From Bacteroidales bacterium UBA5833 (GTDB lineage: Bacteria > Bacteroidota > Bacteroidia > Bacteroidales > Lentimicrobiaceae), in the NCBI GenBank assembly GCA_002433025.1, contig DJGZ01000057.1, positions 1-48,682 of the forward strand: 48,682 bases of DNA, given 5' to 3'. This document shows positions 8,697 to 17,177 of the stretch, piece by piece. How positions within the stretch are numbered: the stretch's first letter is position 1; every line of letters starts with the position of its first letter. Below the pieces are notes generated by a model. It saw nothing but the letters and a program-made list of their open reading frames with translations. It searched no databases and was not told the origin of the DNA. A program made the translations under genes and the position numbers.

Positions 8697-9514
8697 CAAA
8701 AAGAAACTGGATCACCATAAAAGAATACGAAGAGATCAGATTTGATTTTTTTGAAGGCATCGCCCGCATCACCATCAACCGGCCGCGCTACCGCAACGCT
8801 TTTACGCCGGATACGATCAAAGAGATGATCGACGCCATGCATTATTGCCGCGAAGCCGACAATGTAGGCGTGGTGGTGATTACCGGGGAAGGCGACAAGG
8901 CTTTTTGCAGCGGTGGCGACCAGAATATCAAGGGACACGGTGGCTACATCGGCAAGGATGGCATTCCCCGTCTGAATGTGCTGGATCTGCAGAAGCTGAT
9001 CCGCTCACTGCCCAAACCAGTAGTTGCCATGGTTAACGGCTACGCCATAGGGGGCGGGCATATACTGCATGTGGTTTGCGACCTGAGCATAGCCTCCGAC
9101 AACGCTATTTTCGGGCAAACAGGACCCAAGGTCGGCAGTTTCGACGGCGGTTTCGGGTCATCATACCTTGCCCGCATCGTGGGGCAGAAAAAGGCCCGCG
9201 AAATTTGGTTCCTCTGCCGGCAATATTCGGCACAGGAAGCGCTCGAGATGGGGCTGGTTAACAAGGTGGTGCCCTTTGATCAGCTGGAAGACGAAGTGGT
9301 TGACTGGTGCAAAACCATGATGAAACGCAGCCCGCTGGCGCTGCGCATGCTCAAGCTGGCCATGAATGCCGAACTGGATGGTCAGGCAGGGTTGCAGGAG
9401 CTGGCCGGTAATGCCACGCTGCTTTATTACCTCACCGAAGAGGCGCAGGAAGGGAAAAGGGCTTTTCTTGAAAAGAGGGAGCCCGATTTTCAGAAATTTC
9501 CCAAATTCCCCTGA
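8693..9514 (+). CDS. menB: 1,4-dihydroxy-2-naphthoyl-CoA synthase MenB
   Basis: A 273-residue crotonase-fold enzyme that cyclises o-succinylbenzoyl-CoA to DHNA-CoA. Motifs are FCSGGDQNIKGHGGY, NGYAIGGGHILHVVCDL for the oxyanion hole, and QTGPKVGSFDGGFGSSY (Ser149, Asp151). Gly143 in QTGPKV corresponds to the type I (E. coli-like) form that uses bicarbonate as catalytic base, rather than the type II form with Asp at this position; that classification is from known family work and the residue is read here. The 4-bp overlap with menD couples the two. Confidence 0.95.
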   Translation: MTKRNWITIKEYEEIRFDFFEGIARITINRPRYRNAFTPDTIKEMIDAMHYCREADNVGVVVITGEGDKAFCSGGDQNIKGHGGYIGKDGIPRLNVLDLQKLIRSLPKPVVAMVNGYAIGGGHILHVVCDLSIASDNAIFGQTGPKVGSFDGGFGSSYLARIVGQKKAREIWFLCRQYSAQEALEMGLVNKVVPFDQLEDEVVDWCKTMMKRSPLALRMLKLAMNAELDGQAGLQELAGNATLLYYLTEEAQEGKRAFLEKREPDFQKFPKFP

Positions 9515-9545
9515 TATCAGGGCAATCGAAGGCTAAAGAAAAGAT

Positions 9546-10454
9546 ATGACAAAAGAAAAATACAAGGCATGGGTACACGCCGCCCGGCCGCGCACGCTGC
9601 CCCTGGCATTCTCCAGTTCGCTGATGGGGAGTTTTGTGGCATGGCACGACGGTATTTTCAGGTGGGCAGTGTTCGGGCTGGCCCTGCTGACAACCCTGTT
9701 TCTGCAGATACTCAGCAACCTGGCCAATGATTACGGCGACTCGGTGAACGGCGCCGACAATCCCGAAAGGGTCGGCCCTGCCCGCACAGTGCAAAGCGGG
9801 GCGATTTCGCTCAGGGAAATGAAAACGGCTGTAATCATTACGGCGGCCCTGGCACTCATATCAGGGATTCTGCTTATCGGCTCAGGGATCGGCTTTACCC
9901 TTTCGGGCGGATGGCTGGCATTTCTCGGACTGGGAATTACCGCGGTTGCCGCAGCCGTTATGTACACCGCCGGATCAAAACCTTACGGGTATATAGGACT
10001 GGGCGACCTCTTTGTATTTATCTTCTTCGGCCTTACCGGAGTAATGGGCACTTATTACCTGCATACCCACAGTCTGAACGCCGCCCTGTGGCTGCCAGCC
10101 ACTGCCCTCGGATTCCTGAGCACCGCGGTGCTTAACCTTAACAATATGCGCGATGTAAAAGGGGATGCCCTTTCAGGGAAGCGCACCCTGGTGGTTATCA
10201 TGGGCAGCGGCTGGGCAAAATATTACCACGCTTTGCTTGTGCTTGGCGCCCTTACGGCCCTGGCCCTGTGGACCATTCTGAACTATCACCACCCGCTTCA
10301 GTTTATTTTCCTGCTGATGGCCCTCTTCTTTGCCAGACACCTTGCCATTGTGTTCCGCAACAGGATCCCCGCTGAGCTTGATCCACAGCTGAAGCGACTG
10401 GCTATGGCAACCTTTGCCACGGTGATTATTTTCGGGTTCGGTATATTGTTTTAG
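9546..10454 (+). CDS. menA: 1,4-dihydroxy-2-naphthoate polyprenyltransferase MenA
   Basis: A 302-residue integral membrane UbiA-family enzyme that attaches the polyprenyl chain to DHNA, giving demethylmenaquinone. The first Asp-rich motif is NDYGDSVNGAD (residues about 60-70), followed by GPARTVQSGAIS. The second is NNMRDVKGDALSGKRTL. About eight or nine hydrophobic segments cover the rest. It lies 31 bp after menB and 2 bp before menC. The later methylation (MenG/UbiE) is not encoded in the window. Confidence 0.94.
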   Translation: MTKEKYKAWVHAARPRTLPLAFSSSLMGSFVAWHDGIFRWAVFGLALLTTLFLQILSNLANDYGDSVNGADNPERVGPARTVQSGAISLREMKTAVIITAALALISGILLIGSGIGFTLSGGWLAFLGLGITAVAAAVMYTAGSKPYGYIGLGDLFVFIFFGLTGVMGTYYLHTHSLNAALWLPATALGFLSTAVLNLNNMRDVKGDALSGKRTLVVIMGSGWAKYYHALLVLGALTALALWTILNYHHPLQFIFLLMALFFARHLAIVFRNRIPAELDPQLKRLAMATFATVIIFGFGILF

Positions 10455-10456
10455 CC

Positions 10457-11536
10457 ATGCTCAGCGCCACCTACCACAGACACAGGCTCATCTTCAGGCA
10501 TCCGGCAGGGACCTCACGGGGCGTGCTGCATCACCGCGACAGCTTTTTTCTGCTGCTACGCGACACCCTGAACCCTGAAACTACCGGCATCGGAGAGTGC
10601 GGGGTAATCCCCGGTCTGAGTCCCGACGACAGGCCCGGTTTTGAAGAGAGAATCATCAGCCTGTGCGATGAAATCAACCAAACATCTTCAGTGAATACCT
10701 CAAGGCTTGAAAACTGGCCATCCATCCGCTTTGCGCTGGAAACCGCCCTCTTCGACCTTACCGGCGGAGGGCAAAGGATTCTTTTTGAAAGCCAATTCAC
10801 TTCAGGCGAAAAGCCCATCAATATCAACGGGCTGATCTGGATGGGGGAAGAATACTTCATGCTGAAGCAGATAGATGAAAAACTTGCTGCAGGATACAGG
10901 GTGATCAAAATCAAAGTTGGCGCTATAGACTTTGACACGGAGTTGAAACTGATCGCCGGCATCAGAAAACACTTCGGTGAAGATCAGATCACCATACGGC
11001 TTGACGCGAACGGCGCTTTTTCACCCGGAGAGGCGGATGAAAAGCTAAAACACTTGTCGGACTTTGCCATTCACAGCATTGAGCAGCCCATAAAACAGGG
11101 GAATCCCGCAACCATGGCGGAAATCTGCCGTACTTCACCCATCCCGGTGGCCCTGGATGAAGAACTGATCAACATCTCCGGAAGTGATAACAAAAAAAAG
11201 CTGCTGGAGCAGATCAAACCGCAGTATATAATCCTGAAGCCATCCCTGCTGGGCGGTTTCTATGCCTGCCGTGAATGGATTGAACTTGCTGCGGAAAAAG
11301 GTATCGGCTGGTGGATTACCTCTGCCCTGGAATCCAACATCGGCCTGAACGCCATCGCCCAATGGACAGCCACCCTCGGCAACGACCTGCCGCAGGGGCT
11401 GGGCACCGGATCGCTCTATACCAACAATATCCCGGCCCCGCTGGAAGCAGCAAACGGCGTGCTTCATTACCTTCCCGGAAAACCATGGGACCTTGCTTTC
11501 ACCGGAATCTACAATCCTCATCCTGCAGGTTCATGA
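10457..11536 (+). CDS. menC: o-Succinylbenzoate synthase MenC
   Basis: A 359-residue enolase-superfamily enzyme that dehydrates SHCHC to o-succinylbenzoate. The catalytic lysine pair is Lys153 (KIKVG) and Lys261 (ILKPSLLGG). Metal ligands are Asp183 (RLDANGAFS), Glu209 (SIEQP) and Asp234 (ALDEEL). The N-terminal capping domain starts with the usual hydrophobic strand pattern. Muconate-lactonising or dipeptide-epimerase relatives share this fold, but the men context fixes the role. The start lies 2 bp after menA; its stop overlaps the menE start by 4 bp. Confidence 0.93.
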   Translation: MLSATYHRHRLIFRHPAGTSRGVLHHRDSFFLLLRDTLNPETTGIGECGVIPGLSPDDRPGFEERIISLCDEINQTSSVNTSRLENWPSIRFALETALFDLTGGGQRILFESQFTSGEKPININGLIWMGEEYFMLKQIDEKLAAGYRVIKIKVGAIDFDTELKLIAGIRKHFGEDQITIRLDANGAFSPGEADEKLKHLSDFAIHSIEQPIKQGNPATMAEICRTSPIPVALDEELINISGSDNKKKLLEQIKPQYIILKPSLLGGFYACREWIELAAEKGIGWWITSALESNIGLNAIAQWTATLGNDLPQGLGTGSLYTNNIPAPLEAANGVLHYLPGKPWDLAFTGIYNPHPAGS

Positions 11537-12633
11537 AGATTCCAAACAGCCTTTGCGTCAATGGCCGGGTTTACTCCGGGGAAGCACTTAAAACAGAGGC
11601 CGGACGGCTGTGCGCTTCATCAGTACAATGGAAAAAAGGGTTGGGCGAATTTCTTCAGCAGTGGACATCTCCGCAAGACAGCATCACCGTTTATACATCC
11701 GGCTCAACAGGTCCTGCCAAAGCCATACAACTGGATAAAAAAGCCATGATCGCCTCGGCCGGGGCCACGATAAAAGCGTTGAACCTCAATTCAGCCCATC
11801 AGGCATTGCTTTGTCTTTCTTGCAAAACCATTGCCGGGATGATGATGGTGGTACGTTCGATGGTAGCAGAAATGAACCTGATCATGCTACCACCATCGGG
11901 CAATCCGCTGAAAGGCACCGTAAAAAAGCTCCGGGCTGATTTTGCAGCAATGGTTCCCGCGCAGGTATTCAATTGCCTGAATGATGAAGAAAGCAGGGAA
12001 ACATTCCGGACGATAGAAGCGGTCATCATCGGGGGCGGAGAAATCAGCCCGATGCTTGAAGCACAGCTCAGGGAGCTGCCCAACGCCCTGTACGCAACCT
12101 ATGGCATGACGGAAACCATTAGTCACATCGCCCTGCGCCGCCTGAACGGACCTGAACGGAGTGGTTTTTACACAACCCTCCCGGGCATCAGCATCATGAC
12201 CGACTCAAGGGGATGCCTGGTGATTGATGCCCCGGGGATCAGCGAACAGACAATCAGGACCAACGACCTCGTTGAAACGGAAGGCAGCAACCGCTTCAGA
12301 TGGCTGGGCAGGTACGACAACATCATCAACCGCGGAGGGAAAAAGCTGATGCCGGAATCCATCGAAAAAAAACTGTTCCCGTATATTATTCAACGGTTTT
12401 TCATAGCTGGTCTGCCCCATGATAAATACGGGGAGGCGCCGGTACTGCTGATCGAATCGGCTGATATTCCCCATGAAAATGTGCAACTGCTACAAAACAG
12501 CATCGCTACGGCATTGAACCGCGAAGAAATGCCCCTTCGCATTATTGCAGTCCCGGCCTTTTCAGAAACGGAAAGCGGAAAAATCAACCGTAAGGAAACC
12601 CTGAAATTATGCAAGCATTTGCTTTGCCTTTAA
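11533..12633 (+). CDS. menE: o-Succinylbenzoate-CoA ligase MenE
   Basis: A 366-residue adenylate-forming enzyme that activates o-succinylbenzoate to its CoA ester. The P-loop is TVYTSGSTGPAKAIQL (residues about 52-67), the A5-type motif is ATYGMTETI, the hinge-region motif is WLGRYDNIINRGGKKL and the C-terminal catalytic-lysine motif is SGKINRKE. It is short compared with other acyl-CoA ligases, as is usual for Bacteroidota MenE. An open frame continues upstream to 11311, but that part overlaps menC and is junk; the ATG at 11533 overlaps the menC stop as ATGA and begins the conserved sequence. It is the last gene of the operon. Confidence 0.92.
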   Translation: MKIPNSLCVNGRVYSGEALKTEAGRLCASSVQWKKGLGEFLQQWTSPQDSITVYTSGSTGPAKAIQLDKKAMIASAGATIKALNLNSAHQALLCLSCKTIAGMMMVVRSMVAEMNLIMLPPSGNPLKGTVKKLRADFAAMVPAQVFNCLNDEESRETFRTIEAVIIGGGEISPMLEAQLRELPNALYATYGMTETISHIALRRLNGPERSGFYTTLPGISIMTDSRGCLVIDAPGISEQTIRTNDLVETEGSNRFRWLGRYDNIINRGGKKLMPESIEKKLFPYIIQRFFIAGLPHDKYGEAPVLLIESADIPHENVQLLQNSIATALNREEMPLRIIAVPAFSETESGKINRKETLKLCKHLLCL

Positions 12634-12733
12634 TGGATCAAAGCTACCCGGTTCTGCCTCACCCTCCCGGCAATGGCCGGATTTCAACAACGTGACAACC
12701 AGACCTGCATAGTCTGCAACCGCAGATTTCCAC

Positions 12734-12790
12734 ATCAACAAATTACCAATTCCCTCATTCTCAAATCAACAAATCAGCATATCAACAAAT
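12734..12790. repeat. Three ATCAACAAAT decamers upstream of serS
   Basis: The 10-mer ATCAACAAAT occurs exactly three times, at 12734-12743, 12765-12774 and 12781-12790, inside a C/A/T-rich stretch with further partial copies (ATCAGCAT, ATCATCGCATCATCACAT). It fills the gap between the menE stop and the serS promoter. It is one of several short degenerate AATC-type repeats in this window. Confidence 0.7.
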
Positions 12791-12822
12791 CATCGCATCA
12801 TCACATTAACTCATTTTCTCCT

Positions 12823-12830
12823 TACCTTTG
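12823..12830 (+). promoter_or_regulatory. Bacteroidota -7 box for serS
   Basis: TACCTTTG matches TAnnTTTG fully and is followed by CACCC, which should put the transcription start about 15 bp before the serS ATG at 12852. No -33 TTG at the right distance is obvious. It lies directly after the ATCAACAAAT repeats. Confidence 0.55.
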
Positions 12831-12851
12831 CACCCGTTTTAAATCTTACCC

Positions 12852-14123
12852 ATGCTTGAACTGAATTATATCCGTGAAAATACCGCTGAAGCTGCAGCGC
12901 GGCTGTCCATCAAAAACATTGAGGCCGAAGGTATCCTGAAACAGATTCTTGAAATTGATGTTCGCCGGCGTGAAGCCCAGAAAGAGCTTGACGACAACCT
13001 GGCCGAATCCAATGCCCTTGCCCGGCAGATCGGAGACCTGTTTAAATCGGGCAGAGCCGCTGAAGCAAGCGACCTGAAGGCCCGCACCGCAACATTAAAA
13101 GTGCTGGCCAAAGAGCTTCAGGAAAAATTCGACGGACTTCTTGAGGAGCAAAACAACCTGCTGGTTCAGCTGCCGAATGCTCCCCACCCCTCAGTTCCCC
13201 GTGGCAAAAGCGCCGAAGACAACGAAATCGTGCACAGCGAAGGAGCAATGCCAACTCTTTACGAAGGCGCTGTTCCTCATTGGGACCTGGCTTCGAAATA
13301 TGACATCATCGACTTTGAACTGGGCAACAAGGTAACCGGAGCAGGTTTCCCCTTTTACAAAGGGCAGGGCGCCCGGTTGCAGCGGGCACTGATCAACTTC
13401 TTCCTCGACAACGCCATTGAAGCCGGATACTATGAAATCCAGCCGCCGCTGGTGGTGAACGAAGCTTCGGGTTACGGCACGGGCCAGCTACCCGATAAGG
13501 ACGGGCAGATGTACTTCTGCGACCTCGACAAGCTTTACCTGATTCCCACTGCCGAAGTACCTGTCACCAACATCTATCGTGATGTGATCCTGAAGGGCAG
13601 CGACTTTCCGGTGAAAAATGTGGCTTATTCCAACTGCTTCCGCCGTGAAGCCGGATCTTACGGAAAGGATGTACGCGGCCTTAACCGCCTGCACCAGTTC
13701 GACAAGGTGGAGATTGTGCAGGTACAGCACCCCGAAAAATCTTATGATACACTGGAGGAAATGCGCAGCTACGTCGCTGGTCTGCTTCGCAAACTGGAAC
13801 TGCCTTTCCGGATTCTGAAACTCTGCGGGGGCGATATGAGCTTTACCTCTGCCCTTACATATGACTTTGAAGTTTACTCGGCTGCCCAGCAACGCTGGCT
13901 TGAAGTGAGTTCTGTTTCCAATTTTGAGTCATTCCAGGCCAACCGCATGAAACTGAGGTTTAAGGATGAAAACGGGAAAACCCGTTTGTGCCATACCCTC
14001 AATGGCAGCGCTCTGGCCCTGCCCCGCATTGTGGCTGCACTGCTCGAAAACAATCAGACCCCGGAAGGAATACGCATCCCCGCTGCACTGGTAAAATACA
14101 CGGGATTCGATAATATCCGGTAA
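12852..14123 (+). CDS. serS: Seryl-tRNA synthetase
   Basis: A 423-residue class II aminoacyl-tRNA synthetase that charges tRNA-Ser (and tRNA-Sec where present). Residues 1-110 form the long antiparallel coiled-coil arm that grips the tRNA variable arm. The catalytic core has the serine-binding TAEVPVTN, motif 2 (NCFRREAGSYGKDVRGLNR, HQFDKVE) and motif 3 (LNGSALALPRIVAALLENNQ). Length is typical of bacterial SerS. It appears to start its own transcript (box at 12823-12830) and to end at a weak hairpin at 14145-14167. Confidence 0.97.
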   Translation: MLELNYIRENTAEAAARLSIKNIEAEGILKQILEIDVRRREAQKELDDNLAESNALARQIGDLFKSGRAAEASDLKARTATLKVLAKELQEKFDGLLEEQNNLLVQLPNAPHPSVPRGKSAEDNEIVHSEGAMPTLYEGAVPHWDLASKYDIIDFELGNKVTGAGFPFYKGQGARLQRALINFFLDNAIEAGYYEIQPPLVVNEASGYGTGQLPDKDGQMYFCDLDKLYLIPTAEVPVTNIYRDVILKGSDFPVKNVAYSNCFRREAGSYGKDVRGLNRLHQFDKVEIVQVQHPEKSYDTLEEMRSYVAGLLRKLELPFRILKLCGGDMSFTSALTYDFEVYSAAQQRWLEVSSVSNFESFQANRMKLRFKDENGKTRLCHTLNGSALALPRIVAALLENNQTPEGIRIPAALVKYTGFDNIR

Positions 14124-14144
14124 TCAAAAATTACTGTAAACGGC

Positions 14145-14170
14145 AGCGGGTAAAACATTTGCCCGCTTTT
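14145..14170 (+). terminator. Weak hairpin after serS
   Basis: AGCGGG (14145-14150) pairs with CCCGCT (14162-14167) across an 11-nt loop, followed by TTT. It lies 21 bp after the serS stop. The stem is short and the T tract poor, so it may be only an attenuating or RNA-protecting hairpin. Confidence 0.35.
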
Positions 14171-14219
14171 ACCGTTCTCAATATAGCCTGAAACGGCAAG
14201 AGAAATCATCTTCAGCATT

Positions 14220-16046
14220 ATGAAAAAGCTTTTCATCTTACTGTGCATCATCAGTCTGGCCCTTGTCGGGATTCAGGTATCGGCACAGGCTGTAACCGAT
14301 GAGCAGCTTGGGCTGATGTATTACAACAACAAGGAGTTTGACAAGGCTGCCGCCCTCTTCGACCGGCTTTTCAACGAAAAGCCCAACCTTTTCAACTACA
14401 CTTACCTGATGCAGAGCCTGCTTGAACTCAACGATTTTGACCAGGCCGAGAAAATAGTGAAAAAACAGGCCAGGCGTTTCCCGGATGATGCCCGCTACGT
14501 GGTGGATCAGGGTTACCTGCTGCTGCGCACCAATCAGGGCAATAAGGCCGCGAAAATCTTCGAACAGGCCATCAGGGACCTGCCCGCCGAACAGCGCAAG
14601 GTTGCCGAGCTGGCCAACTCATTTATCTCGAGGCGCGAGAACGATTACGCCATCCGCGCTTACCTGAAAGGCCGGCAGATGCTGGCGCCACAGTACACCT
14701 TTGGATTCGAATTGTCGAACCTTTATGAGATTTCGGGCAATTTCGACAAGATGGCCGATGAATACATCGGTTTGCTGGAAACCAATCCGGAACTTCAGAA
14801 TCAGGTGCAGGCCAGGTTGCAGAACTCATTGAACAACGACCCGGAAGGCCTGAAATCGGAAGCCTTCCGCCTTGCCTTGCTCCGGAAGGTACAGCGCAAT
14901 CCCGACGATGTGCTGCTTTCGGAAATGATGCTCTGGCTAAGCATACAACTTAAAGATTTCGAAGCAGCGCTGATTCAGGCCAGGGCACTCGACCGCCGGC
15001 TGGATGAAAACGGCAGCCGGGTATTCGCCCTTGGCGGACTGAGCGTGAACAACGGAAACTACAAAACCGGCGCTGAAGCTTATCAGTATGTGATTGACCG
15101 CTCCAGCGATATGGGCCTGGTGGTGCAATCGAAGGTGGAACTGCTCAGGGCGGATTACGAACAGCTTATCCGCGCGTACCCGCTCAGCCTCCAGGCATTG
15201 AAAAATCTTGAACAGCGTTACATCAGAACATTGGAGGAAGCCAACCGCAACCCCCTCTCATTTCCCCTGATGCGCAACCTTGCGCATTTGCAGGCATTCT
15301 GCCTTGACAATACCGAAGGAGCGATTCAGTTGCTCGATGAGCTGATTGCCCTGACAAACAACAACAAATTGCTGCAGGCCGAATGCAAACTCGAACTGGC
15401 CGATATCATGCTGTTTACCGGCGAGCCCTGGGAAGCCACCCTGCTCTATTCGCAGGTGGATAAAGCCTTTAAAAATGAGCCGATTGGCCATGAGGCCCGT
15501 TTCCGGAACGCGAAACTTTCATTTTACATTGGAGAGTTTAATTGGGCCAGGGCACAGCTTGACGTGCTGAAGGCCGCCACCTCAAAGCTGATTGCCAACG
15601 ACGCCATGGCCATGTCGTTGATTATCAGCGATAACATTGATATGGACAGCTCCACCGTTCAGCTGGGCACTTATGCCCGGGCCGATCTGCTGCTCTACCG
15701 CAACCAGACCGATGCGGCCATTGCGGTGCTCGATTCGCTGCTGCAGGCCTGGCCGGAGCACCCCATCACCGACGACGCTTTGATGAAAAAAGCAGAAATC
15801 AGGATGAAGCAGGGCAATTTTGCAGCGGCAGAAGCCCTCTATTTACAGGTAATCAGCGAATACGGCGAGGGCATACAGGGCGACGATGCGCAGTACCGCC
15901 TTGGCCTGTTGTACGAGGAGCAAATGAAAGATAACTCCAAAGCCATGGCCGCCTATCAGGAACTGCTGGTAAAATACCCCGGTAGTGTTTTCAGTGTGGA
16001 GGCACGGAAACGGTTCAGGCTGCTGAGGGGAGATATGGTGAATTGA
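14220..16046 (+). CDS. Exported TPR-repeat protein
   Basis: A 608-residue protein with signal peptide (MKKLFILLCIISLALVGIQVSAQ) and tetratricopeptide repeats along most of its length, for example YYNNKEFDKAAALFDRLF near the start and ADLLLYRNQTDAAIAVLDSL, EALYLQVISEYG and MAAYQELLVKYPGSV at the end. The C-terminal three repeats resemble those of YbgF/BamD-like periplasmic scaffold proteins. It probably acts as a protein-protein scaffold in the periplasm. There is no catalytic domain. It sits between serS and rsmA on the same strand with gaps of 96 and 89 bp, and may be read together with rsmA. I cannot name a specific partner. Confidence 0.85.
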   Translation: MKKLFILLCIISLALVGIQVSAQAVTDEQLGLMYYNNKEFDKAAALFDRLFNEKPNLFNYTYLMQSLLELNDFDQAEKIVKKQARRFPDDARYVVDQGYLLLRTNQGNKAAKIFEQAIRDLPAEQRKVAELANSFISRRENDYAIRAYLKGRQMLAPQYTFGFELSNLYEISGNFDKMADEYIGLLETNPELQNQVQARLQNSLNNDPEGLKSEAFRLALLRKVQRNPDDVLLSEMMLWLSIQLKDFEAALIQARALDRRLDENGSRVFALGGLSVNNGNYKTGAEAYQYVIDRSSDMGLVVQSKVELLRADYEQLIRAYPLSLQALKNLEQRYIRTLEEANRNPLSFPLMRNLAHLQAFCLDNTEGAIQLLDELIALTNNNKLLQAECKLELADIMLFTGEPWEATLLYSQVDKAFKNEPIGHEARFRNAKLSFYIGEFNWARAQLDVLKAATSKLIANDAMAMSLIISDNIDMDSSTVQLGTYARADLLLYRNQTDAAIAVLDSLLQAWPEHPITDDALMKKAEIRMKQGNFAAAEALYLQVISEYGEGIQGDDAQYRLGLLYEEQMKDNSKAMAAYQELLVKYPGSVFSVEARKRFRLLRGDMVN

Positions 16047-16131
16047 TTTTGGATTGCGGATTGCGGAATACAATTTCTAAAATCTAATTTCTAATTTCTA
16101 AAATCAACAATCCGAAATCTAAAATCCAAAA
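16046..16131. repeat. GGATTGC heptamer repeat with inverted arms, between the TPR gene and rsmA
   Basis: Two GGATTGC heptamers (16051-16057 and 16058-16064) lie in the left arm TTTTGGATTGCGGATTG (16047-16063). The right arm, 16108-16131, contains CAATCC and AATCCAAAA, the reverse complements of parts of the left arm. The spacer is made of ATTTCTAA-type repeats. The same heptamer family occurs at 32361-32402. Confidence 0.65.
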
Positions 16132-16135
16132 TTAC

Positions 16136-16909
16136 ATGGAACCAGTAAGGGCAAAAAAACGCCTGGGGCAGCATTTTCTGAAAGATGAGAACATTGCCCG
16201 CAAAATCACTGACAGCCTCAACCTGCCCTGCGAGGCATTGCTTGAAATCGGCCCCGGTACGGGTGTGCTCACCAAATACCTGCTTGAACTTCCTGTTAAT
16301 AAATTCCTGGCCATAGATGTTGACCGGGAAGCTGTTCCTTACCTGAAAAAAACATTTCCTGAGGCCGCTGACAACTTTATCGAAGGCGATTTCCTGCGGA
16401 TACCGGTTGATCAGCTTTTCGACGGCCCGTTTTCGGTCATCGGCAATTTTCCCTACAATATCTCCTCACAAATTCTTTTCAGGGTATTGGATCACCGGAA
16501 TCAGATACCCGAAGTGGTGGGGATGTTTCAGAAAGAAGTGGCAGAACGGATTGCAGCCCCTCCGGGTAGCAAAACTTACGGAATCATGAGTGTGTTGCTT
16601 CAGGCATGGTACGATATTGAATATCTTTTTACCGTTGGTGCTGAAGTTTTTGTACCGCCTCCGAAGGTTGAATCGGCAGTTATACGGTTAAAACGCAATC
16701 AGGTACAATCATTGGGCTGTGATGAAAAACTGTTTGTCAATATTGTGAAGACTGCATTCAACCAACGCCGGAAAACCTTAAGAAATGCCCTTAAATCGTT
16801 CCGGTTTTCACCGGACGATGCTCTGGAAGAACTACTTACCAAAAGAGCGGAACGATTGGGTGTTGAAGAATTTGTATTTATAACAAATCAGGTGATGGAG
16901 GCGACCTGA
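16136..16909 (+). CDS. rsmA: 16S rRNA (adenine1518-N6/adenine1519-N6)-dimethyltransferase RsmA (KsgA)
   Basis: A 257-residue Rossmann-fold methyltransferase that dimethylates two adjacent adenines in helix 45 of 16S rRNA. Visible: AKKRLGQHFLKDENI at the N-terminus, the SAM loop EIGPGTGVLT (residues 37-46), the acidic AIDVDREA, and the catalytic motif IV as NFPYNIS (Asn104), the NxPY form expected for RNA adenine dimethylases. The C-terminal helical domain includes FNQRRKTLRNALKSF. Length and motifs are fully normal. It is convergent with the M16 peptidase, and the gap between them holds a hairpin cluster. Confidence 0.96.
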   Translation: MEPVRAKKRLGQHFLKDENIARKITDSLNLPCEALLEIGPGTGVLTKYLLELPVNKFLAIDVDREAVPYLKKTFPEAADNFIEGDFLRIPVDQLFDGPFSVIGNFPYNISSQILFRVLDHRNQIPEVVGMFQKEVAERIAAPPGSKTYGIMSVLLQAWYDIEYLFTVGAEVFVPPPKVESAVIRLKRNQVQSLGCDEKLFVNIVKTAFNQRRKTLRNALKSFRFSPDDALEELLTKRAERLGVEEFVFITNQVMEAT

Positions 16910-16978
16910 GAAGTCGGAATCCTGTTCGCCTCGAGCGGGAAGACTTGTCCGGTTATTTGCTTTATCAATCAGCTGGTT

Positions 16979-17096
16979 CAACCCTTTCAGGGCTGTAGTT
17001 ACTGATATCCTGCTTAACCGTGGGTTCCGCGAAGGGCTTCACCCACGGTTATTGTTATTGAGCACCTTCGGCGCTCAGTCCTAGTCCCCGAAGGGG
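16979..17096. repeat. Cluster of four intergenic hairpins (REP-like)
   Basis: Four inverted repeats stand in a row between two convergent genes. They are CAACCCT...AGGGCTG (16979-16995); TAACCGTGGGT...ACCCACGGTTA (17015-17051, 11-bp perfect stem, 15-nt loop); TGAGCACC...GGCGCTCA (17059-17077, one mismatch); and CCCC-GAA-GGGG at about 17086-17096. Partial CTGTGGGT and CCTGA sequences follow. Such palindromic units in intergenic gaps resemble REP-type elements, but no transposase is present in the window. Confidence 0.7.
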
Positions 17097-17131
17097 GCGA
17101 ATTTTAAATAACTGTGGGTCTTACATTTTGA

Positions 17132-17175
17132 AAAGAAGACCTGACACGTAGGGAAAAGCCCTTTCAGGTTTCTTT
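17132..17175. repeat. Diverged copy of the GACCTGACA hairpin repeat
   Basis: AAGAAGACCTGACA (17132-17146 region) is shared almost exactly with the repeat at 23001-23014. ACCTGA (17139-17144) pairs with TCAGGT (17164-17169), with an inner AGGG/CCCT pairing. It ends just past the stop codon of the M16 peptidase gene and could also serve as its transcription end. Confidence 0.55.
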
Positions 17176-17177
17176 CT

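Noticed and set aside
11311..11532. Upstream extension of menE
   Set aside because: It runs through the conserved end of menC in another frame; the ATG at 11533 gives the normal start and an ATGA overlap.
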